Source of the DNA: Cyrtodaria siliqua
Lineage: Eukaryota; Mollusca; Bivalvia; Adapedonta; Hiatellidae
Direction: 5' to 3'
Assembly (NCBI GenBank): GCA_037043455.1
Contig: JAWPHD010003087.1
Coordinates: forward strand, 62,001-126,000
DNA: 64,000 nt
This document shows positions 52,726 through 64,000 of the stretch, in pieces; position 1 is the first letter of the stretch, and every line of letters starts with the position of its first letter. The position numbers and the translations under genes were made by a program. The notes under the pieces are model-generated. The model searched no databases. It had not been told where the DNA came from and saw nothing but the letters and a program-made list of their open reading frames with translations.

Positions 52726-52731
52726 AATAAA
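52726..52731 (+). terminator. Candidate polyadenylation signal AATAAA
   Basis: First canonical AATAAA seen downstream of the stop, ~490 bp away, followed by tattctattctattcta. The (TATTC)n-type tail also looks like the 3' end of a LINE/SINE, so the signal may be transposon-donated. Confidence 0.45.
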
Positions 52732-52744
52732 CTATTCTATTCTA

Positions 52745-55660
52745 TTCTAACATGAACTTAGAATAATTTCTGATTAAGTATGTATTCTTTCCTGTTTTAT
52801 ATCACAGGGGCACAAATTAGCACTTGCCCAGTCGCCATTGGCGAGTAGAAATGGTCTGGGCGACCAGAGTTTGACTTTCACGCGCCCATGCGGCGACCAA
52901 AAATATTCAATCCAAAAAAAGGAAAAAGGGTAATCATTCAACACAAAAGAGTGACAGCAGTCTGGGTGTAATTGATATTCTGTCAATAACTTTGACATCA
53001 TAACTATGCACATTTATATGTTCATTATTTGCCCAAACAGGGGTTGCTTTTCTAAAATGTTATTGGCAAGCCTTTTTTTACATAGAGAATAATGAATAGG
53101 CATTTTCATATCACACCCTGTATCAGCCCGAGAGCTTTAGCAGGGTGTGATATGAAAATGCCCATTTCTTATTCTATTATCATAAACTTTTAAGACGTTT
53201 ATTTACCAAAAATAAGAAAGTTTTTTCTGTTTTTAGAGCCTTTTAAGACTTACTAAAAAAAAGGGCCAGCCCCTAAAAAATATTCTTATAGTTTTATGCG
53301 TTTATTTTCCCAACGTTTACTAATAAACATATAGGGCTGATATGAGAAGTGAAACCTAGGATGCAAAATGTTCTTATTTGTTGGTAAGTTTATTATTCGC
53401 TCAAACGGGTTGTTTTCCTAAAATGTTATTGGCAAGCATAGTTAGTAAGTTAATGAACTAGTTCAACTACTGTTTATAGTTGTGGTTTATAAACGAAGCG
53501 GGTAAGTAACACAAGACCCAGTTTGGCTTCATATCAAGTTTGCAGACCTCATGGACACTGATGATCCACTCCACCTGCACCTCCCTGGGACCACAGGGTC
53601 CAAGGCCCGGTTGACAACCATACTTTTCGATTTTCATATATCTAATACCAAATTACACTGATTTTAAATGTCATATTAGCAAAAATACGTAAATCCTGGC
53701 AAGCCGATTGGCTTAGTAAGAACTAACAATATGATGTCTAGTAGCGCATATCAGGATGTTACGGTTGAAAAAAATTTGTAAATGTCATGGGACTTCGACG
53801 TTTTTCAAGTAAAAAGCTTGTCTGCACAACTCCTACATTTGTCATTCGATTGAATCACATGTGTACCTTTATTTGTGGAGCATCCAACGGTTATATGCCA
53901 GACTATACCAGAGAATAATAGCTAAACTTTATAAACATTACAAACACCTGGTATTGGTTCCAGTACTGTGAAAGTGAAACGTTCAATTGAGCGGAGAACC
54001 ATATTGCTCCTCGCGCTATTATACATTCTCGCTAAAGTCTTCACATTTTAAACAGAGAACCAGTTACTTTCAGTATAAAACCTAAAGTCACATAGGCTAG
54101 CACTTGTAAATACAAGCCAAAAATAGTAACTGTCCACTTGTTTAGTCATTAGACTGGCTTTGTCCTTATGTTTGTTTATCTTTATAATATTTCAGACAAC
54201 TCAGGCTATCATCAAAGGAAATAGTTGCATGCTATTCAGAAAAAGACTGATAAACATTTTTAGGATGTAAGATTTTATTTTGATTCTGATTAAATTAAAC
54301 TATAACCACTGAGACGACAGCCAGTCTATTTAGGCATACATACATTGATTTCGAAATTACGCAGAATGGCGGAAGGAATATATTGTTACCCCTGTCCATG
54401 CCTCTGTGTCAGAAATGTTGTCTGGATTCTAACTTGCGCAATTGTTAATGAATCTTCTCCAAACTTGGTGAAATTGTATATGGGCACATTGTTTCGACAG
54501 AGTTCGATAATCGGCCCCATGGCCGTAGTAATTCCAGAGTTATGCCCCTTAGAATTGTAAAAATTCATCAAATTAATGTTGTCTGGACTCTAACTTGGGT
54601 ATTTCTTATCCAATTTTCTCGGAACTTGGTCAGACATAATCTCTTGGCCAAGTTCAGTAATAGGCCCCATCGCCTCAGTAATTCGGCAGTGCTACAATAA
54701 TGCTGTAAAGCCAAATCAGCTTTTACTTTATTTTCTACCAGAAAAGGAATTTTCTTTCTAAACCTCTTATACGATACTACCCAAGTGATTACACCAACAT
54801 GTTGAGTTTGAGAAGAATACTGTTGCATAATTTAGTGGTTTCTTCTGTTTGTTTTAGTTCATGTAGAAGACTAGTATTGATTCTGCTATGTTATCCAACA
54901 ACGGAAAACATGCAAGATATTGCAAGGTGCAAAAGCATATTAAGCTGTTTACAAATGGATACAAATCAAATAGAAAATCAATGAAATGATTACAAACTCT
55001 AAACTAGGTCAAACAATTAGTCTGTTAAATGACTGCTTTTTGAATTACATTTACAGGTTAATGTTTTTAAACCAAGTTCAGGGTCACATTTTTAAGGTCA
55101 TGTTAATGCAGTTTTCATTTCTGGTTCATAACTCCTAATAGCTTGAGGTGATGGAATGAAACTTTATGTATGCATGCATTATACAGTTATATAGTAAGTA
55201 GGCAGTGTTGTACTTCAAACTAGAAGTTGTGTAAATGATTGTTTTTCGTCCAGTCATTGGACTGAGGACCACAGTGGACGAATTTGCATGTTAATAAGGA
55301 ATTCAAGTATTACCGGTACACATCAATCGGTACGCATCAACCGGTACACATCAGTCGGTACACATCAGTCGAGGACATGAGCTACTCCGATACTGCTGTA
55401 ATAATAGTGTGATCATACCTGCTACTTGATTATTTCAATCTAACCAGGGTTCAAATTTTTAACACTTATTTACTTGCTAAATGCAAGTATATTTTTGCAG
55501 ATTGCAATGTGAAAATATCAGCACTTGTAATAAAGGAAACTCACAAAGTCTTAAGTCTACATTTATTCACTGAACATATTCATCAAACTTAGTAAAATAG
55601 GTGCATAGTAAGTATATAATGACGCATTATTAACTTGTTGCATCCAGCTGAGTGTAAAAG
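52745..55660. other. Downstream intergenic region: no gene seen
   Basis: Contains a hairpin (53099-53162, arms ggcattttcatatcacaccc + tg), a direct repeat pair of ctaaaatgttattggcaagc (about 53053 and 53419), and two diverged ~150-bp units around 54415-54700 sharing 'ttgtctgga-tctaacttg' and 'aataggccccat'. Confidence 0.5.
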
Positions 55661-55670
55661 TCATCATTTA

Positions 55671-56323
55671 GGCCATAAAAAATTAATTACCTGGTTCTCA
55701 GGCCCGCCCGCATGTCTTTTTTTGGTGCCGCATTGCCGATTTTATCTCAAAAGTAATAAAATAAAAATTGGAAATGCGCTACCGAAATTTCGAAAAAAAA
55801 GTTCCGCATCCAAGTTCGTTCCGGTTTTTACATGCAACTACCTCAGGGGAATCCCCTTGTGGGTGCGCGGTCGACTATCTGCCCCTCTGCTCGCTAGCTT
55901 GTGAGTGTTGCAGTCATACGGGTACCAATCTAGGAGAGTGAGACGCTTGGAACTAGTAGGTGCTACAGAACAGGCGATTTATTCAAGCGTCTATATCGAC
56001 AAAGTCTCACAACAACATGCAATTGAAGTTCATGCGTGATCTAATACAAATATACGGAGTTATTGTGATTGAAAGAAGCATAAGTCCAGAAGCAATGATA
56101 AGGTAATGATCGACAATAGAGATGAGCTGATCCAACTGGTTATTGCACATGTATTTCGAGATATTTTGCATCAATACATGTATTGAGAATTAAAAGTTTG
56201 GATGAAAAAAAAATCGCCCGCATGTCTGTTGACCACTGTAAAATTGTTAAAAAAAAATGCGCCCGCCTGCATCTCTTCTCAGAAAAAGTGGCCTGAGAAC
56301 CAGGTAATTAATTTTTTGTGGCC
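55671..56323. mobile_element. 653-bp PIF/Harbinger-like MITE
   Basis: Inverted ends ggccataaaaaattaattac + ctggttctcaggcc, right end ggcctgagaaccaggtaatt. Flanked by tta on both sides (55668-55670, 56324-56326). Confidence 0.8.
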
Positions 56324-56455
56324 TTACATGTTTGGCAATCCTGCTAAAATAAATCGAAAGTTCTAAATGATTAATTAATGAAAGTACCTTGATTAAAATA
56401 GCAAGTACAAGATCTTGGCACTTGCTTTTTGTGTCTTCTTTTCGAAGAAAATGCG

Positions 56456-57230
56456 ATACATAGGGATCACTTTGTTGTCAGTCCGTCACGAAAGTTAACG
56501 TTGGCTATAACTTTTCTCATTTCTTGATATTTTCTTCATCAAACTTTCAATATATACTCATCATGACAACATCGACATGACCATACTAAAATATAAAGGT
56601 CAAGTCACACCGAAGGTCATTATATGAGTTAAATTCTCATTGTTTGTTCTTTCGCGAAAACTTAACGGCTAAAACTTTCTCATTTTCTTGATATTCTTCA
56701 TAAACATTCAATATATACTCATCATGACAACGTCGACATGACCATACTAAAATAATAAAGGTCACGGTCACACCCGAAGGTCATTATAAGAGAAATACTC
56801 ATTATTTTTCTACACACAAAATTATAAACGTTGGCTAGAACTTTCTCATTTCTTGACATTTCTGCATCAAACTTTCAATATATATAATTATCATAACATC
56901 GACATGGCCATACTAAAAATATAAAGGTCACACTGAAGGTCATTATGTGGGTTAAATACTCATTTTTTTCTTCACGAAAACTTAGGCCAGTTTGTCAAGG
57001 TCATTCATCTGGGTCCAGAAAACCTTGTTATACTGACAAAGCGCTGACAGGCGACACACGTGTTCTGCGGAACACCCATCTAGTATTAGTGACTAAAAAT
57101 ATTAAATTTAATCCCTACTAACTGACTGAATGTATAAGTCACTCCTGTCAATTTTCATAAAAAAAGCATGTTAACCAGTAGAGCTTCGGTAGGCCTTCAT
57201 AGGTCTCTTGTTGGCCTCTTGTTAAGATGT
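56456..57230 (+). repeat. Dispersed repeat with three ~150-bp internal units
   Basis: Units share taactttctcatttcttgat, caatatatactcatcatgac and catgaccatactaaaatata. Ends 'ggcctcttgtt', like the other two 'cttgtt' families in the window. Confidence 0.65.
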
Positions 57231-59265
57231 TAAACCAATGTTGGTTTATAGGCCTACGTGTACATGTACTCTATTCTGTGGGATTTGTTGAGTAAGAGGT
57301 GTGAACTTAACTGTTATTGGAATTTTATGCATGAGCAATTATATTTACTTGATACCTGAAATAGTTTGTAATATTATGCTACATATATATTCATACCATA
57401 GCTAGATATCTGAGTTATGTTCAAGGTGAACTGTTTTCCCACATTATGTTATGTGATTATGTTAATTTTACAGTGTTGAAGTTATGTTGTCTGTATGAAA
57501 TAAAAAAATGTCAAGCCTGAATATTGCCTTAAAACAGGCTTATAAATTGGCGTAAACTGGGTGGGCGTAAACATTTTCTTTTTGTTATATCTTAGCATAG
57601 CCATGTCCAATCCTCACAAAACTTTAACAGCACCTTCTTCTCATGAAGCAGTTACCTTACCCAGAAAACTAGGTCACTGTTACCTACTTTCTCCAAAACA
57701 TGTTACTTAACTTTTTTGTTTAATTTTCATTTTCGCTCAATTACTTTAGTTAGGAATGAGATATGGGCACGAAACTTTCTGGATAGGTAGCTTATACGAA
57801 GAGGAAGCTTGGTATGGCATAGAAAAACGGTTTCAGAATTAGCCCCCTTGAATATTTTCAGAATTAGTCTCGTTTCTTTACTTAAAATTTGCTTTAAGTT
57901 TACATCCAGTTTGTCAGTAATTGAAAAAAATTGTATCGCGAATACTGTATGTTGAAAAGAAACTAAAATATGTTTACATCTTGCAGACACTATTCAAATG
58001 ACTCACCTTTCACATTGTGGAAAACCCTGCTTTAATGGCAACAGGCGTTTCTCTTGTTATAGTTGAATTGGGGTTTACTGTGCATCTACATAAAAAGGTT
58101 ATATGACGCCATCAAGAATGAACATTCCAGACTCACCATTGACATCTAGATAAAGAATGGGCATAGAACCTTCTAACCCGCTGAACTATAAAGTTGCTGC
58201 AAATTCTATTGTAAACGCTCCATTTTTTTGCTGAAGCCACGATATTGTTTTCTGCCACCACAAAAGTAGCACTTGAAACAATAGTGATCATGAAGAAGAC
58301 CTTTAATGAACATGACAAAATGAATGTGGTGTAGGGTGGGCGGAGCAATTCTACCCCTCTGCCTGGATAAGCAATGGCCCTGTTCTTGCCCGGGAACCAT
58401 ACAGGACTCTTTTTTTTTCTTTTTTCTTTTTTTTTATATAAAAATTAGGTTCTGTTGAAGGGCAAAACTTATAACACATGCAGTGTAGATTGGCAAGCGG
58501 TGGTATGCATTTTATAGCTGTTCTTACATTTTATATTATTAAACTTAAGCAGTTCTTATGATCACAAAGGGAACCACTCGAGCAGTTTAATACAAACATG
58601 GTGGCAGTTTAAAAAGTTAATCTAGCCATTTTTGCCACACTGTCGATGCCAAAATTTCTCTCCTTTTATGTGCCAAAATGACTAGCCAAATTGGCTAAAG
58701 TTTAGTCATTTTATAATGTGTTTAGCCTATGGCGACTGGCGAAGGCTAATAGCCAGCGTTTACAATTTTACACAATTGTCACACTGGGTGGGCAGGTCTG
58801 TTGAACAATTTAATTCTCAGCTTGATTCTCACCTTGTGAACATAACCTTTGTGGAAGAGATGTTGTGGATGTAACTATACACATTTGTCCTCGGTGACTT
58901 GTATTTAGGTCACTAATCAATAGAGCTTGGTTTACATAAATTAATAATAAGATTACAATATTGGGACCAGCTGTGTATATAGTTCTATTGTAGGGTTGTG
59001 ATGACCATTAATTTCACTCTTTTTACAAATTGTGCCGATTTTCTATATTAATGAGGGTCTGCCATGGGGCTCTCAATCAATCTCTATTCTTAGGTCCATA
59101 TTATCTAGACATGCTATTCTTATTCCTTAAATATTATGTTTTGAACTTTTGACAGAAATTAGTAGATTGATAGTATATACTCAATGCCTTCACAAAACAA
59201 TCAGTTAGGACAATGTTCATGGGATGGATCCAGGAATTCATGTAGAGGCTTGAGGCAAAAAAATG
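57231..59265. other. AT-rich stretch without supported gene
   Basis: Several short frames only. Nothing recognised beyond old repeat-like sequence. Confidence 0.5.
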
Positions 59266-59269
59266 TATT

Positions 59270-59800
59270 TGCCCTGTGCATACCCTCAATTTATTGTAAT
59301 TTACCCCGTGCAGACTCATTTTATTTTAATTTACCCTGTGCAGACCCTCATTTTATTGTAATTTACTCCATGCTGACCCTCAGTTTATTGTAATAGACAC
59401 TTAGTTTATTGTAATTTACCCCGTGTAGACCCTCATCTTATTGTTATTTACTCCATGCAGCCTCAGTTTATTGTAATAGACACTTAGTTTATTGTAATTT
59501 ACCCCGTGTAGACCCTCATTTTATTGTAATTTACTTCATGCAGACCCTCAGTTTATTGTAATAGACACTTAGTTTATTGTAATTTACCCCGTGAAGACCC
59601 TCATCTTATTGTAATTTACTCCATGCAGCCTCAGTTTATTGTAATAGACACTTTGTTTATTGTAATTTACCCCGTGTAGACCCTCATTTTATTGTAATTT
59701 ACTCCATGCAGACCCTCAGTTTATTGTAATAGACACTTAGTTTATTGTAATTTACCTCCTGTAGACCCTCATTTTATTGTAATATACCCCATCCAGAACC
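59270..59800. repeat. Composite tandem repeat (~30-bp subunits in ~85-100-bp blocks)
   Basis: Subunits tttattgtaatttaccccgt + gtagaccctca alternate with ttactccatgcagaccctca and gtttattgtaatagacactt, giving a higher-order block repeated about five times. Confidence 0.85.
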
Positions 59801-59884
59801 TCATTAAAAGAGATTAACACTTTAAATATTGTACTTGGAACAGTACCATGTTCTATGTTATAGCTCTGTTCATTGTGGAGTCAA

Positions 59885-59996
59885 GCTTTACTACCACAGA
59901 CCTTGTGGTTGTCTTTACTACCACAGACCTTGTGGTTGTCTTTACTACCACAGACCTTGTGGTTGTCTTTACTACCACAGACCTTGTGGTTGTCAC
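59885..59996. repeat. 27-bp tandem repeat, 4 copies
   Basis: ctttactaccacagaccttg + tggttgt repeated without change. Open in three frames because 27 is a multiple of 3. Confidence 0.92.
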
Positions 59997-60239
59997 TCCT
60001 ACATTATGTTTACAAGATTATACCTCATGTATTTAACTGCTTTCTGTGTACACATGCTTTGCATTATATTGTGTTATGTGGTGCCATAAAAACCAAATCA
60101 GTTGAATTTGAAACACAGGGTCTCTGCTAAGAATTGTTGCCCTTTGTTCTATAAGCTAAAAAAATAAAGTAAACAAAATGGCAAATATTCGTGAAATCTT
60201 GATTGTCTGACTTTGAGAAGCTCCTTCTTAATTGTTCAA

Positions 60240-63200
60240 ATAATGTTAGGTCCCCTCACTATTTCAGGTGTTAGGTCCCCCTCAATAGTTCAGATGTGGT
60301 GTCTCCTCAATAGTTCAGGTGTTAGGTCCCCTAGTAGTTCAGGTGTTATGTCTCCTCAGTAGTTCAGGTGTTAGATCCCCACAGTAGTTCAGGTGTAGGT
60401 TCCCGTCATTATTTCAGGTGTTAGGTCCCCCAATAGTTAGGTGTTAGATACCGTCAATAGTTCAGATGTTAGGTCCCAATCAATAGTTCAGGTGTTAGGT
60501 CCCATCAATAGTTCAGGTATTAGGTCCCCCTCAATAGTTCAGGTGTAAGGTTCCCCTCATTATTTCAGGTGTTAGGTCCACCAATAGTAAGGTGTTTGAT
60601 ACCAATCAATAGGTCAGTTTTAGGTCCCGTGTTAGGTCCCGTCAATAGTTCAGGTGTTAGGTCCCCCTCAATAGTTCAGGCGTTAGGTCCCCCTCAGTAG
60701 TTCAGGTGTTGGCTCCCCCTCAATAGTTCAGGTGTTAGGTCCCCCTCAGTAGTTCAGGTGTTGGGTCCCCCTCAGTAGGTAGTTCAGGTGTTAGGTCCCC
60801 CTCAGTAGTTCAGGTATTAGGTCCCCCTCACTCAATAGTTCAGGTGTTGGGTCCCCTCAATAGTTCAGGTGTTGGGTCCCCCTCAATAGTTCAGGTGTTA
60901 GGTCCCATCAATAGTTCAGGTGTTAGATCCCATCAATAGTTTAGGTGTTAGGTCCCCCTCAGTAGTTCAGGTGTTAGGTGTTACGTCCCCCTCAATAGTT
61001 CAGGTGTTAGGTCCTCTCAATAGTGTGTGTGTTAGGTCCCCCTCAATAGTTCAGGTGTTGGGTCCCCTCAGTAGTTCAGGTGTTACATCCCCCTCAGTAG
61101 TTCAGGTGTTACATCCCCCTCAGTAGTTCAGGTGTTACATCCCTCTCAATAGTGCAGGTGTTGGGTCACCCTCAATAGTTCAGGTGTTAGGTTCCCACAA
61201 ATAGTTCAGGTGTTGGGTCCCCTCAATAGTTCAGGTGTTGGGTCCCCCTCAATAGTTCAGGTGTTGGGTCCCCTAAATAGGTCAGGTGTTGGTCCCCTAA
61301 ATAGTTCAGGTGTTAGGTTCTGTCAATAGTTCAGGTGTTAGGTCCCCTCAATAGGTCAGGTGTTGGTCCCCTAAATAGTTCAGGTGTTAGGTCCCCCCTC
61401 AATAGTTCAGGTGTTGGGTCACCCTCAATAGTTCAGGTGTTAGGTTCCCACAAATAGTTAGGTGTTGGGTCCCCTCAATAGTTCAGGTGTTAGGTCCCTT
61501 TAATAGTTCAGGTGTTAGGTTCTCTCAATCATTAGGTGTTGGGTCCCCTCAATAGGTCATGTGTTAGTCCCCTCAATAGTTCAGGTGTTATGTCCCTTCA
61601 ATAGATCATGTGTTAGGTCCCCCTCAATAGTTCAGGTGTAAGGTCCCCTCAATAGTTCAGGTGTTAGATCCCCTCAGTAGTTCAGGCGTTGGGTCCCCTC
61701 GGTAGTTCGAGTGTTAGGTCCCCTAAATACTTCAGATGTGAGGTCCCCTCAAGAGTTAGTTGTTAGGTCCCCTCAATAGTTCAGGTTTGATGTCCCCCTC
61801 AATAGTTCAGGTGTTGGGTCCCCACAATAGTTCAGATGTTAGGTCCCCCTCAGTAGTTCAGGTGTAAGGTCCCCCTCAGTAGTTCAGGTGTTGGGTCCTC
61901 CTCAATAGTTCATGTGTTGGGTCCCCCTCAATAGTTCAGGTGTTGGGTCCCCTCAGTAGTTCAGGTGTTGGGTCCCCCTCAGTAGTTAAGGTATTAGGTC
62001 CCCCTCAATAGTTCAGGTGTTGGGTCCCCCTCAATAGTTCAGGTGTTGGGTCCCCTCAATAGGTCAGGTGTTAGTCCCCTAAATAGTTAAGGTGTTAGGT
62101 TCTGTCAATAGTTCAGGTGTTGGGTCCCCTCAATAGGTCAGGTGTTGATCCCCTAAATAGTTCAAATGTTAGGTTCCCACTCAATAGTTCAGGTGTTGGG
62201 TCACCCTCAATAGTTCAGATGTTAGGTTCCCACTCAATAGTTCAGATGTTAGGTTCCCGTCAATAGTGAGGTGTTTGGTCCCCTCAATAGTTCAGGTGTT
62301 AGGTCCCTTTAATAATTCAGGTGTTGGGTCCCCCTCAATAGTTCAGGTGTTGGGTCCCCTCAGTAGTTCAGGTGTTAGGTCCCCCTCAATAGTTCAGGTG
62401 TTGGGTCCCCCTCAATAGATCAGGTGTTGGGTCCCCCTCAATAGGTCAGGTGTGGTCCCCTAAATAGTTCAGGTGTTAGGTTCCCTCAAAAGGTCATGTG
62501 TTAGTCCCCTCAATAGTTCAGGTGTTATGTTCCCTCAATAGATCAGGTGTTAGGTCCCCCTCAATAGTTCAGATGTTGGGCCCCCTCAGTAGTTTAGGTG
62601 TTGGGTCCCCTCAATAGTTTAGGTGTTTGGTCCCCCTCAATAGTTCAGGTGTTGGGTCCCCTCAATAGGTCAGGTGTTGGTCCCCTAAATAGTTAAGGTG
62701 TTAGGTTCTGTCAATAGTTCAGGTGTTGGGTCCCCTCAATAGGTCAGGTGTTGGTCCCCTAAATAGTTCACGTGTTAGGTCCCCCCTCAATAGTGCAGGT
62801 GTTGGTTCACCCTCAATATTTCAGGTTTTAGGCTCTCTCAATAGTTAGGTGTTGGGTCCCCTCAATAGGTCATGTATTAGTCCCCTCAATAGTTCAGGTG
62901 TTATGTCCCCTCAATAGATCAGGTATTAGGTCCCCCCTCAATAGTTCAGGTGTAAGGTCCCCTCAATAGTTCAGGCATGCGGTCCCTCAGTAGTTCGAAT
63001 GTTAGGTCCCCTCAATACTTCAGATGTGAGGTCCCCTCAATAGTTAGGTGTTAGGTCTCCTCACTATTTCAGGTGTTAGGTCCCCTCAGTAGTTCAGGCG
63101 TTGGGTACCCTCGGTAGTTTGAGTGTTAGGTCCCCTAAATAATTCAGATGTGAGGTCCCCTCAATAGTTAGTTTTACGGTCCCCTCAATAGTTCAGGTGT

Positions 63201-64000
63201 TAGGTCCCCCTCAATAGTTCAGGTGTTGGGTCCCCTCAATAGTTTAGATGTTAGGTCCCCCTCAGTAGTTCAGGTGTTGGGTCCTCCTCAATAGTTCATG
63301 AGTTAGGTCCCCCTCAATAGTTCAGGTGTTGGGTCCCCTCAGTAGTTCAGGTGTTAGGTCCCCCTCAATAGTTAGGTGTTAGGTGCCCCTCAATAGTTCA
63401 GGTGTTGGGTCCCCTCAATAGGTCAGGTGTTGTTCCCCTAAATAGTTCAGGTGTTAGGTTCTGTCAATAGTTCAGGTGTTGGGTCACCCTCAATAGTTCA
63501 GGTGTTAGGTTCCCGTCAATAGTGAGGTGTTGGGTCCCTCAATAGTTCAGGTGTTAGGTCCCTTTAATAGTTCAGGTGTTAGGTTCTCTCAATAGTTCAT
63601 GTGTTAGGTGCCCCTCAATAGTTCAGGTGTTGGGTCCCCTCAGTAGTTCAGGTGTTGGTTCTCCTAAATACTTCAGATGTGATGTCCCGTCAATAGTTCA
63701 GGTGTTTAGGTCCCCTCAGTAGTTCGAATACTTCAGATGTGAGTTCCCTCAATAGTTCAGGTGTTAGGTCCCCTCAATAGTTCAGGTGTTAGGTTGTTAG
63801 GTTCCCTCAGTAGTTCAGATAAGTTAAGGTGTTAGGTCCCCCTAAATAGTTCAGGCGTTGGTCCCCCTCAGTAGTTCAGGTGTTAGGCCCTTCTCGATAG
63901 TTCAGGTGTTTGGTCCCCTAAATAGTTCAGGCCTTGGGTCCCTCCTCAATAGTTCAGGTGCCAGGTCTCCCTCAATAGTTCAGGCGTTGGGTCCCCTCAA
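60240..64000. repeat. ~25-bp minisatellite, ~145 copies, runs off the window
   Basis: Unit aatagttcaggtgttaggtc + cccctc with 23-28-bp length variants and frequent substitutions (ttaggt/ttgggt, caatag/cagtag, variable C-runs). Longest array in the window; its right end is not seen. Confidence 0.95.

Noticed and set aside
58133..58400. Minus-strand frame with several Cys/His near 58.2-58.4 kb as a zinc-finger exon
   Set aside because: No spaced finger pattern and no fitting splice sites; surrounding sequence looks like old repeat.

Overview
The window is nuclear DNA from an animal, most likely a bivalve mollusc. It is AT-rich, has GT-AG introns and tRNA-derived SINEs, and is full of small non-autonomous transposons and minisatellites. 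The mollusc assignment is inferred from the general style of the repeats. Two protein-coding genes can be reconstructed exon by exon, and they point away from each other.

Gene 1 (minus strand, 356-23928) is SEC63, the J-domain subunit of the ER protein translocon. Thirteen coding exons encode residues 1-454. Every exon joins in frame at GT-AG sites. The remaining C-terminal part, roughly 300 residues judging from the usual family length, lies beyond the left edge. Gene 2 (plus strand, 30057-52239) is a complete six-exon gene for a 300-residue protein. I recognise it as a conserved but unnamed eukaryotic family with blocks such as GSFGGTYFR, DPYGWFQWFCRFYLGRR and SPVVRQTLQHWAYRLT. Its function is unknown. 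The two start codons are about 6.1 kb apart, and most of that gap is a 48/49-bp minisatellite. The SEC63 5' end carries a TCTCGCGAGA element and GGAAG (ETS-like) motifs.

Layout: 1-24000 SEC63. Its introns hold arrays with units of 30 bp (2.3-3.3 kb), 52 bp (3.3-5.5 kb), about 36 bp (6.6-8.5 kb, split by a transposon), 15 bp (8.9-9.5 kb), 75 bp (9.5-11.25 kb) and about 170 bp (13.2-13.9 kb, inside a TIR element). Intron 1 holds a roughly 0.9-kb inverted repeat pair and a 912-bp element with a 9-bp target duplication. 24.0-30.0 kb is the divergent intergenic or first-intron region with the 48/49-bp array. 30-52.3 kb is gene 2. Its introns hold a 33-bp array, a SINE with a perfect 13-bp duplication, a 26-bp array, nested transposons, 63 copies of a 43-bp unit, a 1.77-kb Harbinger-like element, a 3.97-kb TIR element and a 431-bp foldback. 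52.3-64 kb shows no gene that I can support and ends in a >3.7-kb array of about 25-bp units that runs off the window.

The most striking observation is that the 52-bp minisatellite in SEC63 intron 11 is built from the last ~35 bp of SEC63 exon 11 plus its 5' splice site. The array abuts the exon, the nearest units share exon-specific bases, and almost all units carry a G-to-A change at the first intron base, which would silence the copied donor. A second array (43 bp, gene 2 intron 3) appears to have been seeded inside a dispersed repeat whose unexpanded copy is in intron 2. Most long open frames in the window are artefacts of repeat units whose length is a multiple of three.
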